This document shows positions 17,025 to 25,899 of a stretch of 64,000 nucleotides of DNA, one piece after another. Source of the stretch: an uncultured Lachnospiraceae bacterium (GTDB lineage Bacteria > Bacillota > Clostridia > Lachnospirales > Lachnospiraceae); contig CAMWPB010000005.1 of the NCBI GenBank assembly GCA_947176065.1, positions 1 through 64,000 of the forward strand. Direction: 5' to 3'. The notes below the pieces were generated by a model. The model saw only the letters and a list, made by a program, of their open reading frames with translations, searched no databases and was not told where the DNA came from. Every line of letters begins with the position of its first letter. Positions within the stretch are counted from its first letter, which is position 1. The position numbers were made by a program, and so were the translations under genes.

Positions 17025-17078
17025 GGAACTGTTCATCAATTGTTTTGCTGATCAAAAGAGTTGATTATGAACTGTTCC
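17025..17078. promoter_or_regulatory. paired palindromes upstream of the two-component operon
   Basis: The odd palindrome GAACTGTTC occurs at 17026-17034 and 17069-17077, 43 bases apart, and the flanks make the two copies arms of a larger inverted repeat. Between them is TTTTGCTGATCAAAA, another hairpin. The pair ends just before the AAAAAAGGAGG site of the regulator gene. Candidate operator (possible autoregulation) or attenuator. Confidence 0.45.
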
Positions 17079-17105
17079 GCGGAAAAAAGGAGGCAAGGTT
17101 TTCAA

Positions 17106-17804
17106 ATGGATGCAAGTGTGCTGGTGGTGGACGACGACAGAGAGATCGTGCGGGCGATTGCGCTTCTTCTGGAGAAGGAAGGGTACTTTGTGCTGAAAGC
17201 TTACGACGGCATGGAGGCGCTGCGGATTCTGGCGGAAGCGGAGGTACAGCTTATCATTATGGATGTGATGATGCCGAAGCTGGACGGACTGTCCGCCATG
17301 ATGAAGATCAGGGAGCGGAAAAACCTTCCTATTATCGTGCTGAGCGCGAAGACGGAGGATACGGACAAGATTCTCGGACTCTCCATGGGCGCGGACGACT
17401 ATGTGGCGAAGCCCTTTAACCCGCAGGAACTGGCGGCTCGGGTGAAAAGCCAGCTCCGCAGGTACACGCTGCTCGGCGGCATTCATGCACAGAACGAGGA
17501 GGAAGAGATCACAAACGGCAGACTCTGCTACCGCCTGAAAGAGCGCACGCTCTATGCGGACGGGGAGCCGGTCAGACTGACCGCCACGGAGACGAAGATC
17601 ATGGAGCTTCTGATGAAGAACAGAGGCCGGATTTTCCCGGCGGAGGAGATCTATGAGCGGGTCTGGGAGGAGCCTTCCTTCTCGCCGGAGAATACGGTGA
17701 TGGTGCACATCCGCCACATCCGGGAGAAGATCGAACTCAATCCAAAGGAGCCAGAATATATAAAGGTGGTGTGGGGCATTGGATACAAAATGGAAAAAAG
17801 GTAA
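17106..17804 (+). CDS. OmpR/PhoB-family response regulator
   Basis: A 232-residue protein with a receiver domain (acidic pocket VVDDD, phospho-acceptor Asp in IIMDVMMPKLDG, Lys in VAKPFNP) and a C-terminal winged-helix DNA-binding domain (LTATETKIMELLMKNRGRIF through VMVHIRHIREKIE...VWGIGYKME). It resembles the VanR/PhoP group. AAAGGAGG lies about 12 bases before the ATG at 17106. The gene overlaps the downstream kinase gene by 26 bases, so the two are translationally coupled partners. Confidence 0.93.
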   Translation: MDASVLVVDDDREIVRAIALLLEKEGYFVLKAYDGMEALRILAEAEVQLIIMDVMMPKLDGLSAMMKIRERKNLPIIVLSAKTEDTDKILGLSMGADDYVAKPFNPQELAARVKSQLRRYTLLGGIHAQNEEEEITNGRLCYRLKERTLYADGEPVRLTATETKIMELLMKNRGRIFPAEEIYERVWEEPSFSPENTVMVHIRHIREKIELNPKEPEYIKVVWGIGYKMEKR

Positions 17805-20478
17805 GGCAATCGTTAGTTTTTTGGCATTTGTCACGGGATTGACTCTGTTGGTCATCAATCTGGTTCCCGCTGCGGGCATGGCTGCGGCTTTCGGCATGGG
17901 TATCTTTGAAGGACAGACGGACTATCAGGAAAGCGAGGAGTTTCGGTATCTGATCGGCGAAAGGCTGTCAGAGCTTATGGGTGTGGCCACAGGAGGGGAA
18001 GATGATTCGGGATACGTTACCGATTCCACGGGCGCAGTCTATAAGTTTATGGATAAATCTTATGACGAATGGGTCGAGGAATTTCAGAATGGGGCGCCTT
18101 TGGCGCAGGAAGAGACTGTCGTGGAGCAGTCTGCCGAGTATGCGGGTGCGGCCGCCGTGGATTTTTGGAGTAATGTGGAAGGGCCGGAGGCATTTGGCGG
18201 CAACTGGGACGACTATCAGGCATATCTGGCAGAACAGCAGGCGTACTATGATGAGATGATGGCGGAATACGGATCAGACAGTGCGTATGGTTATGGCGGG
18301 TATTATGGCGGCTACAGCGATTACTACGGTTATAACTTTGATGACAAGGAGAGCCGGGACGCCTATATGGCGAATGTGGCGCAGGATAAGAACCTCCGTT
18401 ACGCCGTGATTTATCAGAATAAGCTTCTCTACTCGAATATCGAGGGCTACGAGGAAAGTGCGGGTGAGGAATGGAATGGCGGGGACTTTGCAGAGGCGCT
18501 TGATGCCAGGGAGTACAATTTCACGCTCTGGTATAACAGGGCGGGCGACGGCAAGGTGCAGATTGTGAAGGACGGCCATGAGGAAAATGTGTACGGCGAC
18601 GGCATCTACAGCGATGCCAGCCGGTGGCGGGTGCCCGGCTACGCGAACTATACCATAGGGGAGCCCTATAAGGACGCTGTAATCTTTATGGCGGCGGCCG
18701 AATATCCGCAGCTTTATCTGGTGAGAAAGGATGGAAACAGCAGTATTACGCAGTACGGCGGCAGCCTTTACCGCATGCGGTGGAATGCGCTCTATCTCAG
18801 CAGAGCCGCAGAGCGGATCACGATTTTCATGACGGCCGGACTCATTCTCCTGGCGATTGCCTTTCTCATGAGAAAGAGCAGACGGCGGGCGGTGGAATGG
18901 ATCGCGGGGGTTTTTGGGAAAGTTTGTCTGGAAATCAAGCTGCTCCTGCTGCTTGTCATGATAGTTTTCTTTGTGGGAATGAGTGCGGGAGCGCTTGGGC
19001 AGATCGGCTGGTGGCTCAGAAACGGGTTCTCCTATTACAACTGGAGCGGCGACTATATCCATGAGATGAAACGGCTGATAAAGGCAGGTGGATATCTGGC
19101 AATTTGGTTCTGGCTTATCTATCTGGTTGTTCTGGATTTTCGGATGAACGGGAAAAGGCAGAAAAAGCCGCTCTTTGATCTGCTCAAGGTGAAGGATTTT
19201 AAGTATCCGATCCAGAAAAGGCTGGTGAGGAGACAGCGGCTGACAGTATTTGCGGAACTTAGTCTGATTGTGCTGTTTGCGGTGGGTGTCTGTGTGCTGT
19301 GGCTGCTCACGGAAGAGTACATGAATTATCTCACGGGCGGATACAGCTACACATATGATGTCTACGAAGCCGTGGCGGAGGATCTGGGCTATCCGCTCGG
19401 ACTGGCAGGAGGCCATATGGCATGGATGCTGATGCCCTGTGTCGTCTTTGCCGCACTGTTTGGCTTTACGATGATTACGTTCTGTAGTTTAAAGAAGAAC
19501 TATCGGCTGGCCGTGGATATCGGCGCACTCACCGACCAGATTCTGGCGGTGCGGGAGGGCAATCTGACAGAAGAGCTGACCTTGTCGGAGGAAACGGATC
19601 TGCGGGAGGCGGCGGACAATTTAAACCAGATACAGAAAGGTATGGAGACGGCCCTCAGAGAGCAGATGAAGAGCGAACGGATGAAGGTGGATCTGGTGAC
19701 CAATGTTTCCCACGATATCAAGACGCCGCTCACCTCCATCATCAGCTATGCGGAGCTTCTGCGACAGGAGGAGGAACTGCCCCAGCATGTGAAGGAGTAT
19801 ATCCAGATCTTAGGGGAAAAGGCGGAACGTCTGCGCGGCATCGTGCAGGATGTGTTTGAGATCAGCAAGGCAACATCAGGGCAGCTTCCGATACAGATGG
19901 AGACGCTGGATATGGGCAAGCTCCTGCGCCAGACTTTGGCGGATATGAATGACAGGATCGAGGAAAGCGGGCTGACGATGCGGACGGCGGTTCCAGAGAC
20001 GCCCGTGCCGGTGGTGGCAGACGGACAGAGACTCTATCGGGTGTTCCAAAACCTCCTGCAGAACGCGCTTCGCTATTCGCTCCCGGGATCGCGGGTTTAT
20101 CTTACCCTCACGGAGGAGGGCGGACAGGCGGTTGTGCGCGTCAAGAACACCTCTGTGGTGGAGCTTGCGGACAGCAAGGACTTTACGGAGCGTTTCGTGC
20201 GCGGCGACGAGAGCCGCACCGACGGCGGAAGCGGGCTTGGGCTGTCCATTGCGAAGAGCTTTACGGAGGCCTGCGGCGGCAGGCTTACGGTGGAGACAGA
20301 CGCGGATCTGTTTACCGTGACGGTACGCTTTGACAGGGCGGAGAACGTGTCCGGGCGAGGAGAAAGCCCTTTATTATCTCCGGGGTTATCTGCGCAGGGG
20401 ACAGCAGACAGCGAAGGGAAAGAGCTGGTATCTGCAAGTGAGAAGCCAGTGATGTCATCGGAGGAAGAGCCGGTATGA
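17779..20478 (+). CDS. membrane sensor histidine kinase with large extracellular region
   Basis: An 899-residue kinase. One N-terminal membrane segment (about residues 10-35) is followed by an extracellular part of about 310 residues. That part is unusually rich in Tyr, Gly and Asp around residues 150-195 (repeated YGGYY/YGYN patches). Four or more membrane segments follow (about 350-580), then HAMP-like, HisKA (NVSHDIKTPLTSI) and HATPase (NLLQNALRYS, GGSGLGLSIAKSF) domains. The start is TTG at 17779, inside the regulator gene. The C-terminal tail (about 50 residues) is low complexity. It probably phosphorylates the upstream OmpR-type regulator. The ligand is unknown; a cell-envelope signal is plausible. 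Confidence 0.88.
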   Translation: MDTKWKKGKAIVSFLAFVTGLTLLVINLVPAAGMAAAFGMGIFEGQTDYQESEEFRYLIGERLSELMGVATGGEDDSGYVTDSTGAVYKFMDKSYDEWVEEFQNGAPLAQEETVVEQSAEYAGAAAVDFWSNVEGPEAFGGNWDDYQAYLAEQQAYYDEMMAEYGSDSAYGYGGYYGGYSDYYGYNFDDKESRDAYMANVAQDKNLRYAVIYQNKLLYSNIEGYEESAGEEWNGGDFAEALDAREYNFTLWYNRAGDGKVQIVKDGHEENVYGDGIYSDASRWRVPGYANYTIGEPYKDAVIFMAAAEYPQLYLVRKDGNSSITQYGGSLYRMRWNALYLSRAAERITIFMTAGLILLAIAFLMRKSRRRAVEWIAGVFGKVCLEIKLLLLLVMIVFFVGMSAGALGQIGWWLRNGFSYYNWSGDYIHEMKRLIKAGGYLAIWFWLIYLVVLDFRMNGKRQKKPLFDLLKVKDFKYPIQKRLVRRQRLTVFAELSLIVLFAVGVCVLWLLTEEYMNYLTGGYSYTYDVYEAVAEDLGYPLGLAGGHMAWMLMPCVVFAALFGFTMITFCSLKKNYRLAVDIGALTDQILAVREGNLTEELTLSEETDLREAADNLNQIQKGMETALREQMKSERMKVDLVTNVSHDIKTPLTSIISYAELLRQEEELPQHVKEYIQILGEKAERLRGIVQDVFEISKATSGQLPIQMETLDMGKLLRQTLADMNDRIEESGLTMRTAVPETPVPVVADGQRLYRVFQNLLQNALRYSLPGSRVYLTLTEEGGQAVVRVKNTSVVELADSKDFTERFVRGDESRTDGGSGLGLSIAKSFTEACGGRLTVETDADLFTVTVRFDRAENVSGRGESPLLSPGLSAQGTADSEGKELVSASEKPVMSSEEEPV

Positions 20479-21908
20479 GGAAAAGAAATTTGGCGGCACG
20501 GAATAAACGGAGAAGTGTGCGGCTGTGCGGCGTCTGCCTTGGCCTTGCTATGGCGGCGGGCTGTGGGGCAGACGGGCGGCAGTATAACATGGCGGAAGAA
20601 GCCGGCATACAAAACGTGCAGGATGAACAGAAAAACTGGATGGGCGGTCTCTCCAGAGAACAGAGGCTGGCAGATTTTGAAAGCCTGTGCGACGGTCTGC
20701 GGGAAAATTACCCTTATGTGAAACTGGCCAAAAGACAGGAAGGGGCGGATTTGGATGCGCTGGAAGTGTCTTACAGGGAAAAGGTAGGACAGTGCGCGAA
20801 TGACAATGCATTTTATGAGACGTTGAGCGACTTTATCAGGGAATTTTCTTTCACGGGACATCTGGATCTTTGGGGGCGGCGCTATGAGAGTGAGCTTGCG
20901 TACTTGCGGGAGTATGTAAAAGAATCGGGAGAGAGCGCGAAATATGAACCGTATATAGATGCGCTGGACAATCCTGTTTCACAGAGCACCTACGCCGCTA
21001 TGACAAAGTATTTTCAGGAGGTCGGGCGTCTGGTGGAGGAGAAACTGTCAGCAGGGAGTGAAGCGGGCGGAGAGGATGCGGGAGCAGCAGTGACACCCGG
21101 GGAAACCACAGCGGATGCGACAACACCCGGGGAAACCGTAGAAGTCACAGAAGCGGCGGGGGAACCGATGTCCGCCAATGTGGAGACAAAGATTCTGGAG
21201 CCAGGAAAAACGGCATATGTCTTCATCGACGCATTTGATTATGGACAGATGGAGAGTGACCGAAAAATCTTGCTGTCCTTTTATGAGAAGGTCAGGGACT
21301 ATGACAATCTGATCATTGATATCACCAACAATCTGGGCGGAAGTATGCGGTATTTTGACGAGCTGGTGGCGGCGCCGCTTGCTGGAGAACCACTTACTGT
21401 TCCGACCTACCAGCTTCTCAAGGGCGGGGAGAACAACAGGACTTTCCTGCGGATGGAGGAAGGCATCGAATCTGGCCTGTACCGGCCGGTCAGTGAACTT
21501 CCGGCCCTGCCGAAACTGAATCGGGAGGATGCCGCGGACTGTGACTGGTTTTTGCGGGAGGATTATACGGTGGAGCCGACGGGAGACGGCTTCGACGGAA
21601 AGATATGGCTTCTGGTGAGCGAGAATAATTATTCTTCTTCCGAGTATGCGGCCATGTTTTCAAAGGCCACCGGCTTTGCCACGCTGGTTGGCCGGACGAC
21701 GGGCGGGGACGGGATCGGCACAGACCCGGTTTACCTGATTTTGCCAAACAGCGGTCTTGTGGTGCAGTACAGCCCTATGTACGGAGTGACGGCGGACGGC
21801 ACAGGAAGCGAAGAGTGTGGAACGGTGCCGGATGTTGTGAGTGCGGAGGGGGAGAGTGCGCTGGAGACATGCCTGAAAAGAATCAGTCAGGAAGAACACG
21901 AGGAATAG
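20475..21908 (+). CDS. S41-peptidase-like lipoprotein
   Basis: A 477-residue protein whose N-terminus (basic start, hydrophobic core, then MAAGC) looks like a lipoprotein signal with Cys about residue 30. The C-terminal half has S41/C-terminal-processing-protease features: IIDITNNLGGSMRYFDELV, then LLVSENNYSSSEYAAMFSKA (likely nucleophile Ser) and VGRTTGGDGIG. An insert around residues 200-230 contains two TPGET repeats (DNA repeat ACACCCGGGGAAACC at about 21092 and 21122). Its ATG overlaps the kinase stop by 4 bases, so it is probably the output or accessory gene of the two-component operon. PDZ is not apparent. Confidence 0.78.
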   Translation: MRKRNLAARNKRRSVRLCGVCLGLAMAAGCGADGRQYNMAEEAGIQNVQDEQKNWMGGLSREQRLADFESLCDGLRENYPYVKLAKRQEGADLDALEVSYREKVGQCANDNAFYETLSDFIREFSFTGHLDLWGRRYESELAYLREYVKESGESAKYEPYIDALDNPVSQSTYAAMTKYFQEVGRLVEEKLSAGSEAGGEDAGAAVTPGETTADATTPGETVEVTEAAGEPMSANVETKILEPGKTAYVFIDAFDYGQMESDRKILLSFYEKVRDYDNLIIDITNNLGGSMRYFDELVAAPLAGEPLTVPTYQLLKGGENNRTFLRMEEGIESGLYRPVSELPALPKLNREDAADCDWFLREDYTVEPTGDGFDGKIWLLVSENNYSSSEYAAMFSKATGFATLVGRTTGGDGIGTDPVYLILPNSGLVVQYSPMYGVTADGTGSEECGTVPDVVSAEGESALETCLKRISQEEHEE

Positions 21909-21980
21909 ACGATATTTCGCTTGAAAATACCATTGACAATAGGCAATAAACCCTATAAGATATACTCATCAGAAAAGTCC

Positions 21981-22080
21981 CGGCAAATGTGCAATTCGCA
22001 CGTTCAAGACAGTTTCTGTCGAATTTTTCTTTCATACGGATAATAGAAAATATGGCAGAAACTGGAACGTGCATTTGCGG
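21981..22080. repeat. imperfect inverted repeat upstream of DUF1016 gene
   Basis: The left arm (GCAAATG, GCACGTTC, CAGTTTCTG) pairs with the right arm ending GTGCATTTGCGG. The left arm holds an extra small hairpin, GTGC-AATTC-GCAC. The element lies between the S41 gene and the nuclease gene and carries no open frame. It resembles the other intergenic palindromes of this window in design rather than in sequence. Confidence 0.5.
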
Positions 22081-22121
22081 AAGCAGGGTAAGAATTAAAG
22101 TAGAATATAGAGGTAAAAGTG

Positions 22122-23138
22122 ATGGGAAGTAAAATGGAAATGATTATGGATGAGTATATTGATGTTTTGGAAAAAATAAAAGACCGAATCACACAGGCAC
22201 AGTATCAGGTCATGACAAATGCAAATGTTGAGCGCAATATTTTGTTTTGGAACATTGGGAATGTAATTCTCCAATACAGTCAATGGGGAAATAAATTTGT
22301 CGAAACGTTATCAAAAGATTTGAGAATGACTTATCCTGGTAGAGAAGGATATTCTGTTAGAAATCTTAACTATATGAAACAATTTGCGCGCCGAATACCA
22401 TCTGAAGAAATTTTGCATCAGTGTGGTGCAAAAATTAGTTGGCGGGCAATAAAACTGCTGATAGACAAGACGGGTAATTTAGAAGAACATATGTGGTATA
22501 CACAGCAGTGTTTGGAAAACGGATGGTCTAGTACAGTATTATCACACCAGATAGAAAGCAATCTGTATTACAGACAGGTATTGACGGATAAAACAACAAA
22601 TTTTAAGGAGCAGTTGGCCAATCCTTTTAGTGAACAGGCAGAGGAAATTATTAAAGACCCATATATATTTAATTTTATTCCGAATGCAAAGAAACTTAGA
22701 GAGATTGAGTTAGAGGATGCACTTGTCCAACAAATAACAAAACTGCTATTGGAATTTGGATCGGGCTTTGCCTTTATGGGGCGACAATATCCTATTCAAG
22801 TTGGGGAAAGGGAGTTTTTCATAGACTTATTATTTTATAATGTAAAATTACATTGCTATTTTGTGGTAGAATTAAAAACAGTGGGATTTGAACCAGAGTT
22901 TGCAGGAAAACTATCTTTTTATTTATCAGCAGTTGACGGAGAATTGAAATCGCCAGATGATAATCCAACGATTGGATTGTTGTTATGTAAGGGTAAAGAT
23001 AAAATGGTAGCAGAATATGCCTTGAAAGACGTAAACAAACCAATGGGTGTAAGTGATTACAAGCTTTCCAACCATATATCAAAAGAATTGCAGGACAAGT
23101 TACCATCGATTGAAGATATTGAAAAAAGAATCAATTGA
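22122..23138 (+). CDS. DUF1016 PD-(D/E)XK nuclease family protein (YhcG-like)
   Basis: A protein of about 338 residues. The N-terminal helical DUF1016 region (YIDVLEKIKDRITQAQYQ, FWNIGNVI, GYSVRNLNYMKQF, SWRAIKLLID) is followed by a C-terminal PD-(D/E)XK fold with FFIDLLFYN and YFVVELKT, giving the D...E-x-K catalytic set. Homologues occur as stand-alone genes or near restriction and other defence loci. The biological role is unsettled. The gene is AT-rich and sits alone between GC-richer genes, which suggests transfer. An internal 27-base segment (22407-22433) recurs exactly at the stop codon (23137-23163). Confidence 0.88.
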   Translation: MGSKMEMIMDEYIDVLEKIKDRITQAQYQVMTNANVERNILFWNIGNVILQYSQWGNKFVETLSKDLRMTYPGREGYSVRNLNYMKQFARRIPSEEILHQCGAKISWRAIKLLIDKTGNLEEHMWYTQQCLENGWSSTVLSHQIESNLYYRQVLTDKTTNFKEQLANPFSEQAEEIIKDPYIFNFIPNAKKLREIELEDALVQQITKLLLEFGSGFAFMGRQYPIQVGEREFFIDLLFYNVKLHCYFVVELKTVGFEPEFAGKLSFYLSAVDGELKSPDDNPTIGLLLCKGKDKMVAEYALKDVNKPMGVSDYKLSNHISKELQDKLPSIEDIEKRIN

Positions 23139-23163
23139 AATTTTGCATCAGTGTGGTGCAAAA
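23137..23163 (+). repeat. 27-bp direct repeat of an internal DUF1016 segment
   Basis: Exact copy of bases 22407-22433, which encode EILHQCGAK in the nuclease gene. The second copy begins within the stop codon of the same gene. The core is a hairpin (TTTTGCA...TGCAAAA). It looks like a remnant of a duplicated or recombined nuclease gene. Confidence 0.8.
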
Positions 23164-23190
23164 TTGATAGAACAATATCTATTCCGATTA

Positions 23191-23219
23191 ACAGGAGCCG
23201 CGTCACGACTCCTGTTTTT
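23191..23219 (+). terminator. rho-independent terminator of the DUF1016 gene
   Basis: ACAGGAG (23191-23197) pairs with CTCCTGT (23209-23215), followed by TTTT. It overlaps the last codons of the convergent kinase gene. Confidence 0.7.
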
Positions 23220-25896
23220 CCTTCCGTACAAACATCAGCCCGAAAGTCCCCACGCCGCAGTTGCTTGACACGGTGGCGGAAGCCTTCTGCAGGATCACCT
23301 GATCAAAGTGGATATACTTTTCCACGATTTCCACAATCTCATCAACCTGCTTTACGCTGCAGCCCGCATAGGTGACGAAAAGAATGCGGGTGTCGATCTG
23401 TCTGCTGTGCCGGAACAGCTTTCTGATATACTGCCTGACTACCCGGTGCATATTGCCGGATTCTATACACCACAGCTTTAGCCTGTTTTTGGACATGGAC
23501 AGGACCGGGTGGAGATTCAGGACCGTGCACACCTTGTGGACGGCGCCGCTCACCTTGCCGTTGCGGTACAGGGTGGCGGTGCCTGGTACAAGGAAGTTCG
23601 AGAAAACCCGTTCCCGGTATTCATCGAGCGCCTGACAGATTTCATCCACGGACCGTCCCTCCTCGGCCATCATGGCGGCGTAGAGCACCATCAGGCCGTG
23701 GCCGCTGCTGATATGGGCGGAGTCGATCACAGTGACGTTGTCGAAGGTTCCGGCGGCCTGCGCTGCATTCGGATAAGCGCCGCTTAAGCTTATGGTGGCG
23801 GTGATATGGATCACATGCTCCGCCTCCGCCAGCGTCTCCGCAAAGAAATATTCGTACTCGGATGGATCTGCCGTGGAGGAGTGCGAGCGGCTGCCCTCCT
23901 GCTGCAGATAAGTAAGCAGACTGTCGGAGGAAATCTCAAAGAGATCGCAGAACCGTCCTTCATTTGTGTGTACATAACAGTACATCAGGCGGATGTGGAA
24001 GCGGTCCAAAAGATCCCTCGGAAGGTCGCAGATACAGTCTGCCGTGACCGCTATCTTGCGTTTGCGGGCGCTGCTTATCTGGTTCAGCCCTTCCATATCC
24101 TCAGCCTCGTCCCCGGCATCCTGCGCCATATACTCGATCAGCGCAGGCGGCAGATATTTGAGAAGCCCCGCCTCTAACAGCGGCGCGCTGATGGGCTTGG
24201 CCAGATAGCCGTCGAAGCCCATATTCCGGTAGACCTGTTCCGCGTCCGACATGACGTTGGCGGTCAGGGCGATCACGGGGGTCTTCTGACAGAAGCCTTT
24301 CGTCTGGCTTCGGATGGCGCGCAGGGTGGCGGCTCCGTCCATATCAGGCATCATGTGATCCATGAGAATGACATGGTAGGTGCTTTCGGCTGTCTTTTTT
24401 AACGCTGCTTTGCCGCTGTCCGCCGTATCTACCGTTACTTTGGTATCGCGCAGCAGCTTCACAACTACCATCAGGTTCATGGAATTGTCATCCACCACCA
24501 GAATGCGGGCGTCCGGCGCGATAAAGCTCTGACGGTAGACGGAACGCTGGTTCAACTGTTTCTGGGCGGCAAAGTTGATCACGCCGATGGGGCGGACATT
24601 GACGATACGCTGCTGCAGTTCAACCGTAAAGACAGAGCCCTTGTGATAAACGCTGTCCACGGTAATTTTGCCGCCCATCATTTCCATAAGCTGCTTGGAG
24701 ATGGTAAGGCCAAGGCCCGTGCCCTCGATATTGCGGTTATCCGATTCGTCCACCCGTTTGAAGGAGCGGAAAAGGTCGTCCAGACTTTCCTTGCGGATGC
24801 CCATGCCGGTATCTTCCACCGAGATGCGCAGGAGAATCTGGTCTGCGGCAATGCGTTCCCCTTTGGCGGACAGGGTGACAGAGCCGGAATCTGTGTATTT
24901 GACCGCATTGGTCAACATGTTTGTGACAACCTGTTTGATACGCACCTCGTCGCCGTAGAGCATGGAAGGGATATCTGGATCAATATCCACCTTAAATTCC
25001 AGATTTTTCTGGTGCGCGCGAATCCAGATCAGATTTACCAGATCGCTGAACAGGGAGCTGATCTCATACTGGGTCGGCACAATATCCATCTTGCCGGATT
25101 GCAGCTTGGAGAGATCGAGGATATCGTTTATGGTGGTGAGCAGCATTTTGCTGGCATTCTGGATATTGATGGCATTCTCCGCGATCTCATCAGAGATGTC
25201 CTCACGAAGCGTCATTTCGTTCAGCCCGATGATGGTATTGATGGGCGTGCGGATCTCGTGGCTCATATTGGCGAAAAAGGTGTCCTTGGAGCGGGCAAGC
25301 TGTTCTACCTCACGCTTTTGCTGTTCGGCAAGCTGCTTTTCCTGCTCATAAGTTTTGCTCTGAACCTTTAAGAGGCCGCCGATAAACAGGCTCACACAGA
25401 CGAGCGCGAAAAAGGAGTCCGCAAAAGTGTAAAAGCGGGTGGACTCTGGCACAAGCTCCGGGCGGCAGTAACACAGCAGATAGGTTCCCAGAAAAGAGAG
25501 AAGGGAGAGCGTCAGGGCAATCACAAAGTCACGTCCTTCGAACAGAAGGAAAATATAAACCAGACCCAGTACAAACCAGACAGGCATACCGCTCTCGGTG
25601 CCGCCGCTGTTGATAAAAAGCATGGGGAAAAATACCGCGTTGGTGCCGATGACGAGAAGCCAGGCGGCTTTTTTGCTGTTGCCATGCGCGAGGGTGATGC
25701 GGATGGAAAGGCCGGAGAGCACACACATGGGAACCAGCGAATATAAAACCCTGAGATCTGCGCCCGGAAGCACAAGGAGGATGCCGATCACGGAGGAGGC
25801 AAATACCAGAAGCATTATCATTCGGTTGATTCTCTCTTTAAAATCAAGCTGTCCGGGGAAAAGGCTTTTCATGAACCGTTGTAGTCTCTTTCTCAT
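23203..25896 (-). CDS. hybrid histidine kinase with receiver and C-terminal DegV domain
   Basis: An 897-residue protein. Five or six membrane segments (about 25-180), short coiled coil, HisKA with His213 (FFANMSHEIRTPINTI), HATPase (about 310-430, NMLTNAVKYTD, EDTGMGI, GTGLGLTIS), then a receiver (about 464-580) with Asp513 in LMDHMMPDMDG and Lys in YLAKPI. Residues about 612-893 follow the DegV fold order: IAVTADCICDLP, STADPSEYEYFF, HITATISLSGAYPNAA, VIDSAHISSGHGL, LYRNGKVSG. DegV proteins bind a fatty acid, so lipid sensing or presentation is a reasonable guess. It is the last gene of the minus-strand operon, 3 bases after the second kinase. This domain combination is unusual. Confidence 0.88.
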   Translation of the reverse strand: MRKRLQRFMKSLFPGQLDFKERINRMIMLLVFASSVIGILLVLPGADLRVLYSLVPMCVLSGLSIRITLAHGNSKKAAWLLVIGTNAVFFPMLFINSGGTESGMPVWFVLGLVYIFLLFEGRDFVIALTLSLLSFLGTYLLCYCRPELVPESTRFYTFADSFFALVCVSLFIGGLLKVQSKTYEQEKQLAEQQKREVEQLARSKDTFFANMSHEIRTPINTIIGLNEMTLREDISDEIAENAINIQNASKMLLTTINDILDLSKLQSGKMDIVPTQYEISSLFSDLVNLIWIRAHQKNLEFKVDIDPDIPSMLYGDEVRIKQVVTNMLTNAVKYTDSGSVTLSAKGERIAADQILLRISVEDTGMGIRKESLDDLFRSFKRVDESDNRNIEGTGLGLTISKQLMEMMGGKITVDSVYHKGSVFTVELQQRIVNVRPIGVINFAAQKQLNQRSVYRQSFIAPDARILVVDDNSMNLMVVVKLLRDTKVTVDTADSGKAALKKTAESTYHVILMDHMMPDMDGAATLRAIRSQTKGFCQKTPVIALTANVMSDAEQVYRNMGFDGYLAKPISAPLLEAGLLKYLPPALIEYMAQDAGDEAEDMEGLNQISSARKRKIAVTADCICDLPRDLLDRFHIRLMYCYVHTNEGRFCDLFEISSDSLLTYLQQEGSRSHSSTADPSEYEYFFAETLAEAEHVIHITATISLSGAYPNAAQAAGTFDNVTVIDSAHISSGHGLMVLYAAMMAEEGRSVDEICQALDEYRERVFSNFLVPGTATLYRNGKVSGAVHKVCTVLNLHPVLSMSKNRLKLWCIESGNMHRVVRQYIRKLFRHSRQIDTRILFVTYAGCSVKQVDEIVEIVEKYIHFDQVILQKASATVSSNCGVGTFGLMFVRKEKQES

Positions 25897-25899
25897 ACG

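Noticed and set aside
17025..17078. SOS/LexA box reading of GAACTGTTC
   Set aside because: The Gram-positive LexA box needs GAAC-N4-GTTC; here the spacer is one base.
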